Shown: positions 19,854-31,800 of the stretch, one piece after another
Numbering within the stretch: the stretch's first letter is position 1
How the letters are laid out: each line of letters opens with the position of its first letter
Assembly (NCBI GenBank): GCA_003116875.1
Contig: BCKT01000001.1
Coordinates: forward strand, 635,763 to 699,762
DNA: 64,000 bases
Direction: 5' to 3'
Source of the DNA: Takashimella koratensis
Taxonomy: Eukaryota; Basidiomycota; Tremellomycetes; Trichosporonales; Tetragoniomycetaceae
Program-made: the position numbers and the translations under genes
Notes under the pieces: generated by a model
Database searches by the model: none
The model's input: the letters and a program-made list of their open reading frames with translations, nothing else
What the model was told of the DNA's origin: nothing

Positions 19854-21108
19854 CTAAGCCTCATCAACCAGGCTCTGAACTTTGACTTTCTGGCCGTTCG
19901 AATTGAGCAAGGCCTCTATCAACGCAATGTCCCGGACCATGTTCAATGGCTTCCCAAAGTCCTCCTTCGGGTCGAATGCCTGCTTGTTCTTGGCAGCGAT
20001 AACAGCGCGGGCGAAGAAGGCGCACTCGATCTCGACGCCTTTCTTGACACTGGAGGTCTTGTATGCCTTGACGTCGCTGCCGATGGCTGGCTGGACCTCG
20101 AGGTACCGGGTTTGGTTGTCGTTTACCAAGGTGAGCTTGCCGTTGAGGCAGGTGACGGAGAGGATCTGCATCACCCCAGGAGGCCGCTTCTCGAGGTCAG
20201 GAAGAGCCCAGCTAAAGGTCATGACTCCCGCCGGGGAAGATCGACCGGGAGGGAACGTCTTGGCAGTGGAGTTGGCGGCTTGGCGCGACGTAGGACCATG
20301 TGCGTCGGTGGTTGCGCTGTCGTCGGAGAAAGCAAGCGCAAGGATTGTGTCATGAGGGGGGATGTGGTTGCGGTGGAGAGAGGCGGACGAAACGACCGCC
20401 GAGGGAGGGTGAGGGAGAATGACTCGAAGCAGAGCTGCGGAATGGACACCGCCGTCCAGGAGGAAACCTTGGACATTAGCCTGGTCAGAATTAGAGCACT
20501 AACCTCCTTGATACGTAGGGACATTCCTCCACGACGTCGATTGGTAGGGGTCGCCATCTGGGCAATGGTTCTGGTTCTGGAGATCCCAGTAAAGTACGGG
20601 TCCCAAAGCAGGATCGCGGAGGAGAGCAGCTGCCTCATGGTGAATGGGCTCGTGATCGTAATCTAGAGTTAGAGAACATTCGCCCAAAGGACTTCTCACC
20701 TTCTGCGACCCTCCAAAGCAACCCCTTTGGCTTCCAGTCCTGCTCATACTCCTTGATGAGAGCTAAACCCGTCGCGACGTCTCGCTCCACCGGCTTCTCG
20801 CTGAGGATATGCTTCCCAGCCGCCCAGAACCGTCTCATGAGCTTGGGCTGATACATGAACGGCAGCACGAGGATGACCGCATCGATCTCAGGCGTCGCAA
20901 GGATCTCTTCGATGCCCTGGTCGCCGAGGGCAACACGGGGAGCTTCCCCTTTGGCAGCGAAGCGTGCTGCAAAGCCCTTGGCAGCCGCCTGGTCCAGGGA
21001 CCATACGGTATGGACGTGAATATGTGCGTTGGAATCGGCAAGCAAGGAGGGGACGTAGTCAGACGAAGCGTAGATGCCCGTGCCCAAGAGAGCAACGTTG
21101 ATAGACAT
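19854..21108 (-). CDS. Gfo/Idh/MocA-family oxidoreductase 2
   Basis: The start at 21108 gives MSINVALLGTGIYASSDYVP, a Rossmann G-x-G motif close to the N-terminus. Then follow IDAVILVLPFMYQPKLMRRF, GKHILSEKPVERDVATG (E-K-P motif with the conserved Lys) and GLLWRVAE spliced to DYDHEPIHHEAAALL. FLLDGGVHSAALLRVILP carries the D-G-G-x-H active-site motif of the C-terminal domain. GVMQILSVTCLNGKLTL and IALIEALLNSNGQKVKV end at a stop at 19854-19856. Three exons. It resembles fungal cytosolic members such as yeast YMR315W, reported as NADP(H)-dependent. It is clearly a different branch from Gfo-1. It closes the cluster and is convergent with the dehydratase, with about 240 bp between stops. One of the two Gfo enzymes may be the aldose 1-dehydrogenase (inference). 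Confidence 0.87.
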
Positions 21109-21683
21109 GGTGCTGATGGTTGTGAGCGTAGTCGATGCTGTCAAACAAGACTCGCGTATGCAGGTTTTTGTCAGAAGCTGGGCTCGGGAAGTGATAGCGG
21201 TGACGCATCGGTAAATGGGATACCGGGTACACCCAGCCGAACATCTTCGGCAACGGGCGGGGCATTACGGTCCGGTCCGAAGTTGTTCGGCAAATAGTGC
21301 AGTTTGGGCTGTCGACTCAGCTTGTGCTGCAGAAACTACACACGTGTTGCCCTCCTGTATTGCGCACTGCAATGCACGTGTCGGCTGACGGGCGGGAGGA
21401 GGCGTCTCAGTCCTCGGGAGACTCTGTACCGACTGTAATGGGCCGGGTGGGTGGGTTACATTAAGCAGGTCTAGTAGAGTTATTAGACGTGAGTTTCGTG
21501 GTATGAAGTGAGTGACGATACTTGATGCTACGTGATGATATATACACAACTTTTAGTGACACTAAACAAGCCCGTGAATGAAAGAAGAGAGAGAAAGAGA
21601 AAGAGAGAGAGACAGATAGAAACACAGAGAAAGGAAGACAGAAAGGAGAGAAAAAGGTTCATGTTGAGAACAGGGGTTGTCCC
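21109..21683. promoter_or_regulatory. Gfo-2 promoter and right border of the cluster
   Basis: Overlapping palindromes CGGTCCG at 21268-21274 and 21273-21279 are present. CCGAAC-ATC-TTCGG, an inverted repeat, lies near 21237-21250 and GTTCGG near 21284. A purine-rich (GA)n stretch runs about 21583-21655 next to the 3' end of the kinase gene. No gene is seen. Confidence 0.55.
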
Positions 21684-24600
21684 TCAGCTCGTCTTGGACG
21701 GCGCACGGACCGACTTGAGCCTCCCATTCTCGTCGGCTTCCCACTTGACATCTCTGTTGTTCACAGATCAGCATGCTCCCAATTTCTCCAACCACGAGAC
21801 TTAGTCTTCGCCTTACTTACTTGAGCTGTGACCTTGAGATCTTGCGCTTGTGTCTCCTTTCTGCGTCTGGGGTTGCTACCGGCGTTGACGGACTGATTCC
21901 ACCATCTCTATAAACCCCGCCCTGTCCGCCAACACCTGTATTGTCACCGTCACTCGCTGCGAGTCCCGGGACAGCCGAAGCGACAGCAGGTAGCATGGTA
22001 GTTGCCAGTGCTCGCATGGAGAGCGGGACGGTACTTTCGCTTGTCGACCTTCTAACAGTTGTCGAGATCCTTCGACTAGCAGTGATTGATTGTCCTAGAC
22101 CGGCCACACGTTCCGCGACCCCCGCTGCATCGCCTACCCTCGCAACCACATCCTCATCCTCCTCCCCTGCTCTCTTTTCACCTCCGACCCCGGCTGACCC
22201 GCCAGCGCCAGCTCCACCTGCCGTCGCTGTTGTGTTCCCAAACAACAAAGTCGGATAGATCTCCTTCGCCAGCTCACGAACCAAGATTGCGTCGTCCTGC
22301 CGTGCGAGCTTATCGACGATACTAGCCAAGGAGAAACGAGAAACGAGCGTCGCGCGGTCAGGATGAGTTTCGCAGACTACTCGAGTGATACGAAGGAGGT
22401 TGAGCTTGGTGACTGCAAGTGTGTGGCGTTCGAGCGAGTCAGAAAGGCGTCGGAAGAAGGGCGTGGATGAGATGGATGCGGTAAGCGCAGGGGAAAGGCG
22501 GAGAATCTTGAGCAGGCTGGGGCTGGTCAGCTTGATCTAAATTGTGTCTGGGAAGAGAAGGAGATGGCAGACTTAAGGGGCTCCACTTACGGATCGAGGA
22601 TTCCTTCAAATGACACGCTCGTAGACTGGACGAAACACTTGATCAAAGACTCGGACGCCGACTTGTCCAACAATACATCCTCCACTCGCGCGGTCTCGTC
22701 TTGCATCCTGCAGTTGATATACGTCAGCTACCGTTCGCCCGCAATGACTGCCTCCAACCCACCATGCGAGGACCGCTTCGAGCGCGCTGATACGCCAATA
22801 CGGGTCGTCCAGTAAGTCCAGGTACACTATTAGGCAATCAGCATTCGCACTCGCGTTTAGGCAAAGTCAACTCACATCCCAGCCCTTCATTCTGCCACAA
22901 CAACCTGCGCGAGATCTTCCCGGCGCTTGCTAGGTCGCACAAGATCGGCAACGCAAACTGCTTCAGTGGCGATTTGTTCTGAATGACTCGTTTGAGCAGA
23001 GGAATGATCCCTGATGACGCAGCTTCTTCTTGTCTCGCTTTGGAAAGTCTGCACATTGAGTAGATTGTTTGAAATAGGTGCGAGCAGATCTCCTGTACAG
23101 CGCGGAAGGAAAAGACAGCAGTCGTCAGCACAGTGAGGCTGGAGCAGGGCAGATAGCAGACCAGCGGAAGAGTAATGGAATCGGATATTGTGGGGAAATG
23201 GCGTCGCGTTACTAACGTTGCTATGCGATCCCTTGATGGTCTTGCCTAAGAGAGTGACAAGGACCTCCATCGCGTTCGAATTCTGCAGAACTTCGATCAA
23301 CTGCGGACTTGTTGACAGATGCTTGACGGCTTTGATAGCGGTGATCACGAGCTTTCGGGGGAGTAGGTCGAGTGCTTTCAGTAAACCTAAAAAGGGGATG
23401 AAAAGGGGAATCGATATCAGTTTATCTTTCTCCTTTCCACGCCCAAAGCCGACGCCGGCACCATGAAAATTTAGGTTGGGGTTGGGGTTGAGGGTGGTTG
23501 TTTCCATTTACAGGAGTCACTCACGAATCATAATTGTCCTAGCTGCGAATGCATCTCGAACCCTCGCGTCCGCCTGCGCGACTTGACAAAACAAGAGCAA
23601 TACCTCCACCGCTCGCTTTGGCGTCGCGTCATCTTTGATATCTGGATCCCGGAGGAATGCGAGCAGCGCGGTGGAGAGCGGGTCTAGGATCCCTTCGCGG
23701 ACGAACATGCGGCAGAAATCGGGTTTAGGCGTGGGTGACTATGTGGGTGGGTGGGTCAGCAGTAAGCCGGTGTAGAAGAGGCGAAAAGTAGACTCACCTG
23801 GAGGTCAAAGACGCTACTGATCCCTTCCAGAGAAGACAGGATCAAAGTCTTATTCACCATATAGTCTTCGTCCAGCAGCTCAACGAGGACCTTGAGCCCT
23901 CGACACCTGTAAGAGTAGTCACGTAGTCAGCTCGAGCTTGGTCGGTTTGGTTGCAGGGGTTCTAGTCACACGTCGCCAGTGTTCGACTGAGACAGAGTGA
24001 CTTACGAGATGAACATCTGGAGAGTCAAAGCGCTCCGGGTGAGGTACTGGATGAACAAGGACGCCTCGAGCCTCGTATCTAACGAGTGTCGCTTGCTCGT
24101 ATACGGCTGGTGACGCGCAAGAGATGAGTTTCATCAGCTCTGATAACTTTGAGATGCAGAAAAGCCAGAAAAGCCAGACGTACAATGATGACTGGGATAC
24201 CACCGACAAGGCAAAACGACTCCAGGTTTTCCACGTCTAGGCAGACAATCTTCACAAAGAGATTGAGGACATGATCAGCTGACAGTTCTTGTCAAATAGT
24301 CGGATTTCTCAATCTAAACGTGAAACCATAGCACTCACATAGTTGACGATCCTGAGCAACCTTACGGCTACTTCTCGACTAAGCCTTGCTTCGAGCACCT
24401 CGAGGATACTGCACGTCGTCAGCTCAGTCGCTACGTCTATAGTCTGAAGTAATGGAGTCCTGAGTCGACCCGTTCCAAGCCCGACTTACGCTAGCATTCC
24501 GTGGTTGGCGACAAAATGATTCTCGAGACCCATGTCTGGAGCGTTCTCAAACATGTCGAGCTGTCACAGGCGTTCCGAGTCAGCACTATTTACACGACCT

Positions 24601-27600
24601 CTAATCCCTGCGCGCACTGCAGCGTTGCCACGCTCGGTTGGCCGCGAGGACTCACCAACTCATCGCACGCGTCTCTCAGACTTGACTGAGGCGTCTCTAC
24701 CGCTATCCTATCCACGACTTTATTCACACTCGCGCACATGGTCGCTCGTTTATCGCGCAAGATGTTGGCTTCAAGATCTTCAGCGTCGAAATCGTCATTG
24801 ATCTCTGCGAACGGGTCTTGAGAATCATCGCCTTCGCTACCTCCGCCACCGCCGTCAAATTCGGCATCGTCCTGCCACGATCGGTTAGATTTTCGAGTGA
24901 GCTGGAGCGATTGAGAGGATTTGGGTCCGCCTGAGAAACAGCGATGGGATCAGATCAGTTTGGAAGAGAGAGCAAGGAAAGGGACGTCAGCATGAACACC
25001 ATTTAACACCTCTTCCACTACTCATGCTCACCTGTGGAGAATCCATTCGTTGTTGACCCGTCAAAGATATCAGAATAATCCTCATCATCCTTCTCCGTAT
25101 ACTGTTCCAAGGCAATCTGACTTCCCGATGCCTCTTGCCTATTCCCTCTGACCGAGCTCTGCCTCGACCCTGGCGGCGAGCGTGTCGCCATGGTTCCTGG
25201 ACGCGGGCTCGAAGGGACAGTCAAGGACGGGGAGGTCGTGATTGTTGCTGAGCCAGTGTCGGCGGATGAGGTCGGAAGGGCCGAGGATAAGGATGAGGCT
25301 GGGAGTACGGATACAGGTTTGAGAGGCGCGGACATGGCGCGAGCAGGGGTGGACGGTGGTCTTGAGGAAGAGGAGGGTGCAGGCGTGAGAGTTCCGATCT
25401 TTCGCAAGTCGTCAGGATGCATGAGCCTCCGTCGACCCTTTTCTCTCAACTGGAGGTCATGGTCAGCACCCCTCCCAGCATTCCATAAAGCCTTAGAAAG
25501 ACACCCAACCTCTGGGCACTCCAACCCCAGTCCCACGCTTACCTTCAAATTCGCCAACTTTGCCGCAAGGTCATCTTCATCTGCTGCGAGGTCTGAATAA
25601 TCGTCATCCTGGACTGACCCTTTCCTTATTGGCACCGGCAGTCCTACTCCGAGGCCACTACCATTGGGCACTACTGAGCGGATCGTAGTTCCCGCTGACC
25701 CTGACCCGGAGCCTGTTCGATACGTCGCCGGTGCCGAAGCGTTGAAGTGGTCAAAGCCTAGTTTCACCGCCGTGGGCGATTTCGCAGGCCGAAGAGTCTG
25801 TTGGTCGGGATCCTCGCTGGTAGTCGTCTCCGTTTTCCGGTCTACACGTGGATCAACTTCCATTAGCTTTCGTTCGTATTGAAGATCATTCTCATGGAGC
25901 AAGGAGGATCTTAATCGAACGCAGCAATGCGGTCCAGTTGTGAGAATGTTGGTGACTCGCTTAGCACTAACAAACACTTACGTCCAATCTTTGACAGTGT
26001 GATGTCTGCTGCGAAGTCATCGTCCCAACGCTCTGCCTCGACACTTTCCCTTGCTCGACTGAGCACATCGCTGACATGTAGATTCTTCTGCATGATCCCT
26101 CCCTGCCCGTGGATGATCGGCTGCTGCTGACCCCCTATCCCTGCGGCGTTGGCGCTCGAGCTACTGGGCGGAGGCAAGGCACTGGCCGCCGCGGATGACG
26201 AGGACGAAGCAAGTGCATCACCTGATGAGCGCGTAGGCAGAGCCGGGAGCGCGAATACGCCTGCGGAAGAGGACGATACACTTGTTGTCGGTCGCAGGTG
26301 GTTGGCGGAGATCCGGCGGGCCGTACCTTGGGCTGTCGAGGATGTTCGCCGCATTGATCCTAGAGCCTTTGGAGAGGCTGTAGGGAGCACAAGTAGGGAC
26401 GAGACCATGAAATCAGCGTTGCCCAACGTAAATCATCTCCGATCGTAACCCACCATTGAGCGCCTCGTTCCACTGTTGAACACGCTGCACGGCCTCGTCA
26501 TACACCGTCATCGGCTTTGCCTTTCCATCCGGTTGTTGACCATCCCCGCCTGTCCCCTGTCCTCCTCCGTTGCGTGACTCGCTGGGTCCCGTCATCGCCT
26601 CGTGAACCGGTGTGAGCGCACGCACCGTCCTCGGCCCCGAGACCGAGCCTGTACTTCTGCCCAAGTTCGACTGTGACAGAGCGACATTGAGCGAACCCCC
26701 TCCGGTACCCGGAGCTCGGAGGGTCGTAGGTTGTAACAAAATCGGCCTCGGCTGCTGTGATCTGGGCTGGGACGTCGGACCCGCGTCGAGTGACTTCCGG
26801 GCAGACTGCATCCATGAGTGCCGCGAGAGCTTCTTAGCGGAGACTCGGAGGTTGGGGTCTTTCTGGAAACAGTGGTATAGAAAGTCTTTCACGATCTGGG
26901 CGATTCAAAGGCGACATTACCGTAGAGGATGATGTAAAGAGAGAAGACGCAGCGTTAGAGAAGGTGCCAAGATGAATACTGGTAAAGAGGCAGGCAGACT
27001 CACGGGACTCGCTCCTTCTGGGATCCGCATCGACTCGTCCTGCACGATCCTCCAGAGCGCCTGCATTGGTGCCAAGTCTCCATATGGTGGTTTCCCTTCT
27101 AATAGCTCGACGACGACACAGCCTACGCTCCAAATATCGCTCGCTGTCGTTGCCCCGCTCTGCTCGATGACTTCTGGTGCCATCCAATATGGCGAGCCTA
27201 CCACCTCATTATCGTCCCTCCCCTCCCCGCTTCTCCCTCCACCCGCTTTGCCCCTCCCCCCGCTATCTCTCCCGCCTCCACTCCCACCACTCGCATCTCC
27301 ACCGGCTCCATTCGCTTTTGCCAACGTCGGTGCCGCGCGCGAACTCACTCCGAAATCAGCAAGCTTGACGCTCCCGTCCTTATTGGTGAGGATATTCGCT
27401 CCCTTAATATCTCGATGGATCACACCTTGCTCGTGCAGGTACACTAGCCCATCAAGGACTTGGCTGATATATACAGCGACCAGGGATTCCGGGAACTTGC
27501 CGAATTTCTTGACAATGGACTGGAGCGAGCCATTTTCGCAATATTCCAGAACGATGAAAAGAGATTCTTTGTCGCGTGCGAAACCTTTGTACTTGACGAT

Positions 27601-27804
27601 ATTGGGGTGGTTTAGGTTCTTGAGAAGGTCGATCTCGGACATGATATCGGGTAGTAAGGTTGGGGAGAGGGTGAGGAGGGAGATGGATTTGATGGCGACG
27701 GTTTCGCCAGTGAGGAAATTGAGAGCGCGGTAGACGGACCCGCTGGCACCCCGCCCCAGCAGGTCGCCGAGCTGGTAATTGGACAGCGCCGCTGCCGCCG
27801 CCAT
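21684..27804 (-). CDS. sepH: SIN/MEN-type Ser/Thr kinase, Cdc7/SepH (Cdc15-like)
   Basis: The start at 27804 ([19 protein letters not shown]) enters a kinase domain within the first 15 residues. It shows [20 protein letters not shown] (catalytic Lys), [12 protein letters not shown] (HRD), [14 protein letters not shown] (DFG) and [11 protein letters not shown] (APE). A Gly/Arg-rich insert ([18 protein letters not shown]) sits in the activation segment. The kinase opens with the ATP-loop [10 protein letters not shown] shared by S. pombe Cdc7 and A. nidulans SepH. A long Ser/Pro-rich middle follows, then a helical ARM/HEAT-like C-terminal half ([40 protein letters not shown]). The final exon (21684 to about 21754) is joined by an intron after SRSQL and ends VRAPSKTS. 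Role: septation-initiation kinase at the spindle pole body, acting above Sid1/Sid2. The length, over 6 kb with many introns, fits the family. Confidence 0.88.
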
Positions 27805-28847
27805 CGTTGGGATTAAGGTCGACTATGGGTGTGATCGCAGTGGTCGTGTGCGAAGAGGTGAGGCGGTAGGAGAGGTGAGCCGAGTCCGGGCCAGTGTCGT
27901 GTCGGCCGTGACTACGAGGAACGGTGACGCGCGTGGGTGGATCGAGCTGATCTGGGCTCCATCAAGCGGCGGTGTCGATAGTGTCTGGGTGCAAGCGAGG
28001 ACTGATACGATGCGATGCTGATCTGAGTTGCAAGAGTTGGGTGAGTGAGCAAAGGTGCGGCGGTCAAGGTGGTCGGGGGCTGGTCGGTGTTGGTGTGATT
28101 GTGAGGTTGTTGTTCTTGGTCGCGCAGAGAATGTGAAACGGGTCAAACAGAATCAGTGGGTCGGGGTCGTTGCATCGCTCACGTGATATTGCCACCAAGA
28201 AGAGCCGCACAAACTGGGAACACTGGAGACGCAGAATCCAAGAGGGGGGGGGGGGGGGGGGTTTAATGGGATCGATGCATGGATGCACTCGCCGAGTCCA
28301 GTGGGGAAATAGAACCACAGAGACAAAGAGACATCAATTACAGTCACGAATGAACAAGTTGAAGCGGACATGGCACAAATATATCGACAAATGTCAAAAT
28401 GAGGATCTATAGAAGGGACTAAGGAATCTGTAAACCCCGGCCCTCACTTGGCGCCTCAGGCGAAGAGTGGGATGAGAGAAAGAGACAGACAGGAGACGAG
28501 ATAGTACCAAGTCATAGTTAGGCTAGGCTGGACAGGACAGGTTACGTGTATAGTGGATACGAACTGGAGATCGCCAAAATGAATGAGAAGAAACGAATGA
28601 TAGACTGACACACAAAGAAAAAGAGAAGACCAAGGTGTTTGAGATACAGGATTTATGTAAAGGGGAAAGCGAGCGTTTTATAACGCGATTGAAGGAAGAA
28701 GGAGTCGGTGGCGAGTGACAAAGGTCACACTGTCCGTATTATAGTATCTGATCTTTGGTGGTGGTATGGGTTAAAGCAAAAGTAATTGTTCTTGTGGGTC
28801 CTCGTCGTTTCTCACAATTGGGCAAGCGACAAAGACGATATCCGCAC
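27805..28847. promoter_or_regulatory. Upstream region of the SepH-type kinase
   Basis: About 1 kb between the kinase start and the 3' end of the next minus-strand gene. It has a run of 18 G (28244-28261) and a GA-rich 3'-UTR-like stretch (28440-28700). No coding region recognised. Confidence 0.5.
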
Positions 28848-31800
28848 TTAGGCGTCAATGACGACTGGGTGCGCGGTGTCACCTGAGCTTCCGCTCCCGC
28901 TTGACGGCGTCATCTTACCCGCGATCTCAGCCTCAACTCCAGCCTCGTTCCCGGCATCCGAGTGCGAATTCGACTGTGACAAGTGGTTGTGCTGGTAGAA
29001 CGCGTCGGTGGATTCCGCGCTCGATGTAATCGACGGTGTAACGATATCTGTCGATGCTGTCGAGGACGGAAGGTGACCCGAGACACTCGGGGACGAGGTC
29101 GATGTCGACGACGGTCGAGCGACCATGGGACGCGGTCCGAAGCCCGACAGTCGGCGCGGGGATGGGGAAGGGGACGTGTTACCGCCGTTAGCGCTGGTGG
29201 GGCGGGGAGCGTTGGCGTCGTGTGAGACGGCTTTGGAGAGAGTGGGGAAGGACATGGGTGGGGAAGCGGCGTCGTTGGCGTGTGAGTTGGAGCGGCGGAA
29301 CGAGGGCGTGTCGGGGATGTAGGTCGGCGCGGTGGGGAAAAGAGACGACGAACGAGCCGGCAGGCGAGCGCCGGGCTCGGTGTTGGCGATGACAGCCTCG
29401 GTGGACGGGATGCCGTCAGCTGCGGGCTTGGTAGCCTCAGGGACGGCCGAGGCGTCAATCACCACAATCTCCTCCGTCGCTGCGACAGGTGGCAAAGTCG
29501 GCACTGGCGCTGGCGCAGAGACAGCAGCAGGCACCGTCGCCGGGGCCTGTCGAGATGGAATCGGCGATGCAGACGACGACACTTGAGGTTTCGAGTCGAT
29601 CGCCATGACCGAAAACCGTTTCTTGATCGTCCCCAGAAACCCGCGCTTTGGAGCAATCGACGCGCTCATCTTTTGAGCCTGGGCGGGCTTAGATGCCGCT
29701 GCGAGCTGGATGTTGGCCGGCATCGAGGTGGTCACTTTACGGGTCTCGGCGGGTCCTGGTGCTGGGACTGGGGCCTGGCCGACGCTCTGCGACGCCGGCT
29801 GGGGGAAGGGGCGTGACGAGGACGATGGCGCTGGGGTGATCGCTGGGATCACAGGCATCGGTGCCGACTGTGCTCGTTGATGTTGAGACGGCACAGCAGG
29901 GACTGGTGGCGCTTGCTCTACCTTTCCAACAAGCTTCTTTGCCGCGCTCGACGCCAAGCTCGTTTGCGATGGCGACTTGAGTCGACTCCCAGCTGCTTTT
30001 TTCTCCGCCTTTTCAGCCTTACGCCTCTCCTTGTCCTCCTTCTCCTTCCTCTTCGCGTCCTCTTTGGCCTTGATCTCGGCTTCGCGCTGCTTCTGCTTCG
30101 CAAGGGCTGCCTCGGCCTTGGCGGTGGCTTTCGCTTCTTTCGCCAGCTCTTTCTTTGACTTGGGCTTATACGGCGAGTGCGAAGAGGTCGGGGCGAGAGC
30201 GAGGTTGGGCTGGGGCGCGGGAGTCGTGGGTGCCATCACTGGCGCTGGGATAGACGGTTCTGGGATAACAGACGATGCGAACTGCGCCGGGGAGGCACCT
30301 TCTGGTAGTCGCGACTGAGGGTGGGGCGCGAGCTCCTCGATCGGCTCGGCTTCGAGTGCTGTCGACAAGTTGGACGACGTTGTCGCAGCTGACGAGGTCG
30401 TGTACACTTTCTTGTTAAACTCCTCGCCGCCATCTAGAGACCACCGACCCATCCCCGCGCTCTTAGCCATAGGCGCGCGCGAGTTGGGTCTCATCCTCGG
30501 TGGCTGGTCCATCAACGAGCTTCGCCGCCTGTCGTCCATCCCACCCATGGACCCCGGGGATCCAAAGCCTGTCCCCATCTGCGCGGCGATCGCATACCCG
30601 CCTTCGCGAGGCGCGAGGCCAGATAAGAAGTCTCGCGAGTAGTAAAGCGACGCAGGCCGGGGCTTGAGCGAGGTCTGCGACTTGTTCACGGGGATCGGGT
30701 GGGAGGTAAGCGAGACGACAGATGAGTTGGCGGATGAGAGGAAAGCGGCGTCGGTGGCGCCAACAGGGGAGATGGGCGCGGATTTTGAGGTCAGGTTGGG
30801 TTGAGGTGGAGTGATGGCAGCGGCCGAGTCACGCTTGGACATGCGCTTGGTGCCTCTTCGCGAAATGGAGGGAACGTGGGTGAAGGATTTCGACTTGGCG
30901 GGCGGTTGGTAGTCGACGGGTGGTGCGGCCGGCCCTGTAGTCGGAAGATCAAAAGATCATGGTCAGAAACGTTCCTTGCAAGTGTTGGACACCAGATGAA
31001 GAAGTTAATGAAGACTCACAGATGAGTTCCTGTGGGATACCCGGATAGGCGTGGTCGACACGCTGGCTCATGCGGCGAATGGTATCCAACGGGCGCTCTG
31101 AAGCGCTCCGCATGGGGTTGCTCGCGTCTGGAGTCGAGTCATCTCCGCTATCGAGTGCCCAGAGCTCCTCGCTGTTCAGGCCGTCGGCGTACGACGAGCG
31201 GTTGGAGGAAAGTGCGCTCGCGCCACCCGTGCGACGACGGAACGACGGCTGGGGAAGCGGCAAATCGAATTCGCCTGCGATCATCTCTGGGGTATCGTGG
31301 ATGAGCCCGCCGCCGTTTTGGGCCGGAAGGACTCGCGCGGTCATCATGAGTCCCGGTGGATGGTGTCTACGTGGTGAGGAGGGAACGCCGTTGGGGTCGT
31401 AGTTGTAGCTGAGGCCAGAGGTGGCACTGCGGTGAGTGCTTGTGGACGATCGGCGGCGCCAGGCAGGTGGCGGGTGTTCTGGGTCGCCCGAGAGCTGGCG
31501 GTGGAGCGAGTTGGTGGTTGCCGCGATGGGAGATGGTGGACTCGCCGATGTGTGAGGGAGGGCGTCGTATGGGTTGGAGGCTTCGTGGGTCGGCGAAGGA
31601 GATTGTTGCTGTTGAGAGGAAGAGGAAAGGTGGAGAAAAGAGGTGGGTGGTTAGCACAGCTTGGATGCCCGTGCCTCGGGCCGGATGCTACAGGCTACAC
31701 GATGAGACAAAGTGAGGTAAGAGGGGGAGTCACGAGAATGGTAAGGAGGGGGAGGTAGAGAAGCGCAAGGGGACTGGTGGGTAGAGGGGTATGGAAGAGT

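Noticed and set aside
2853..21108. Identification as the known fungal rhamnose (LRA) cluster
   Set aside because: The dehydratase is of the IlvD/Edd family, not the enolase-superfamily LRA3, and no LRA4-type aldolase is present.
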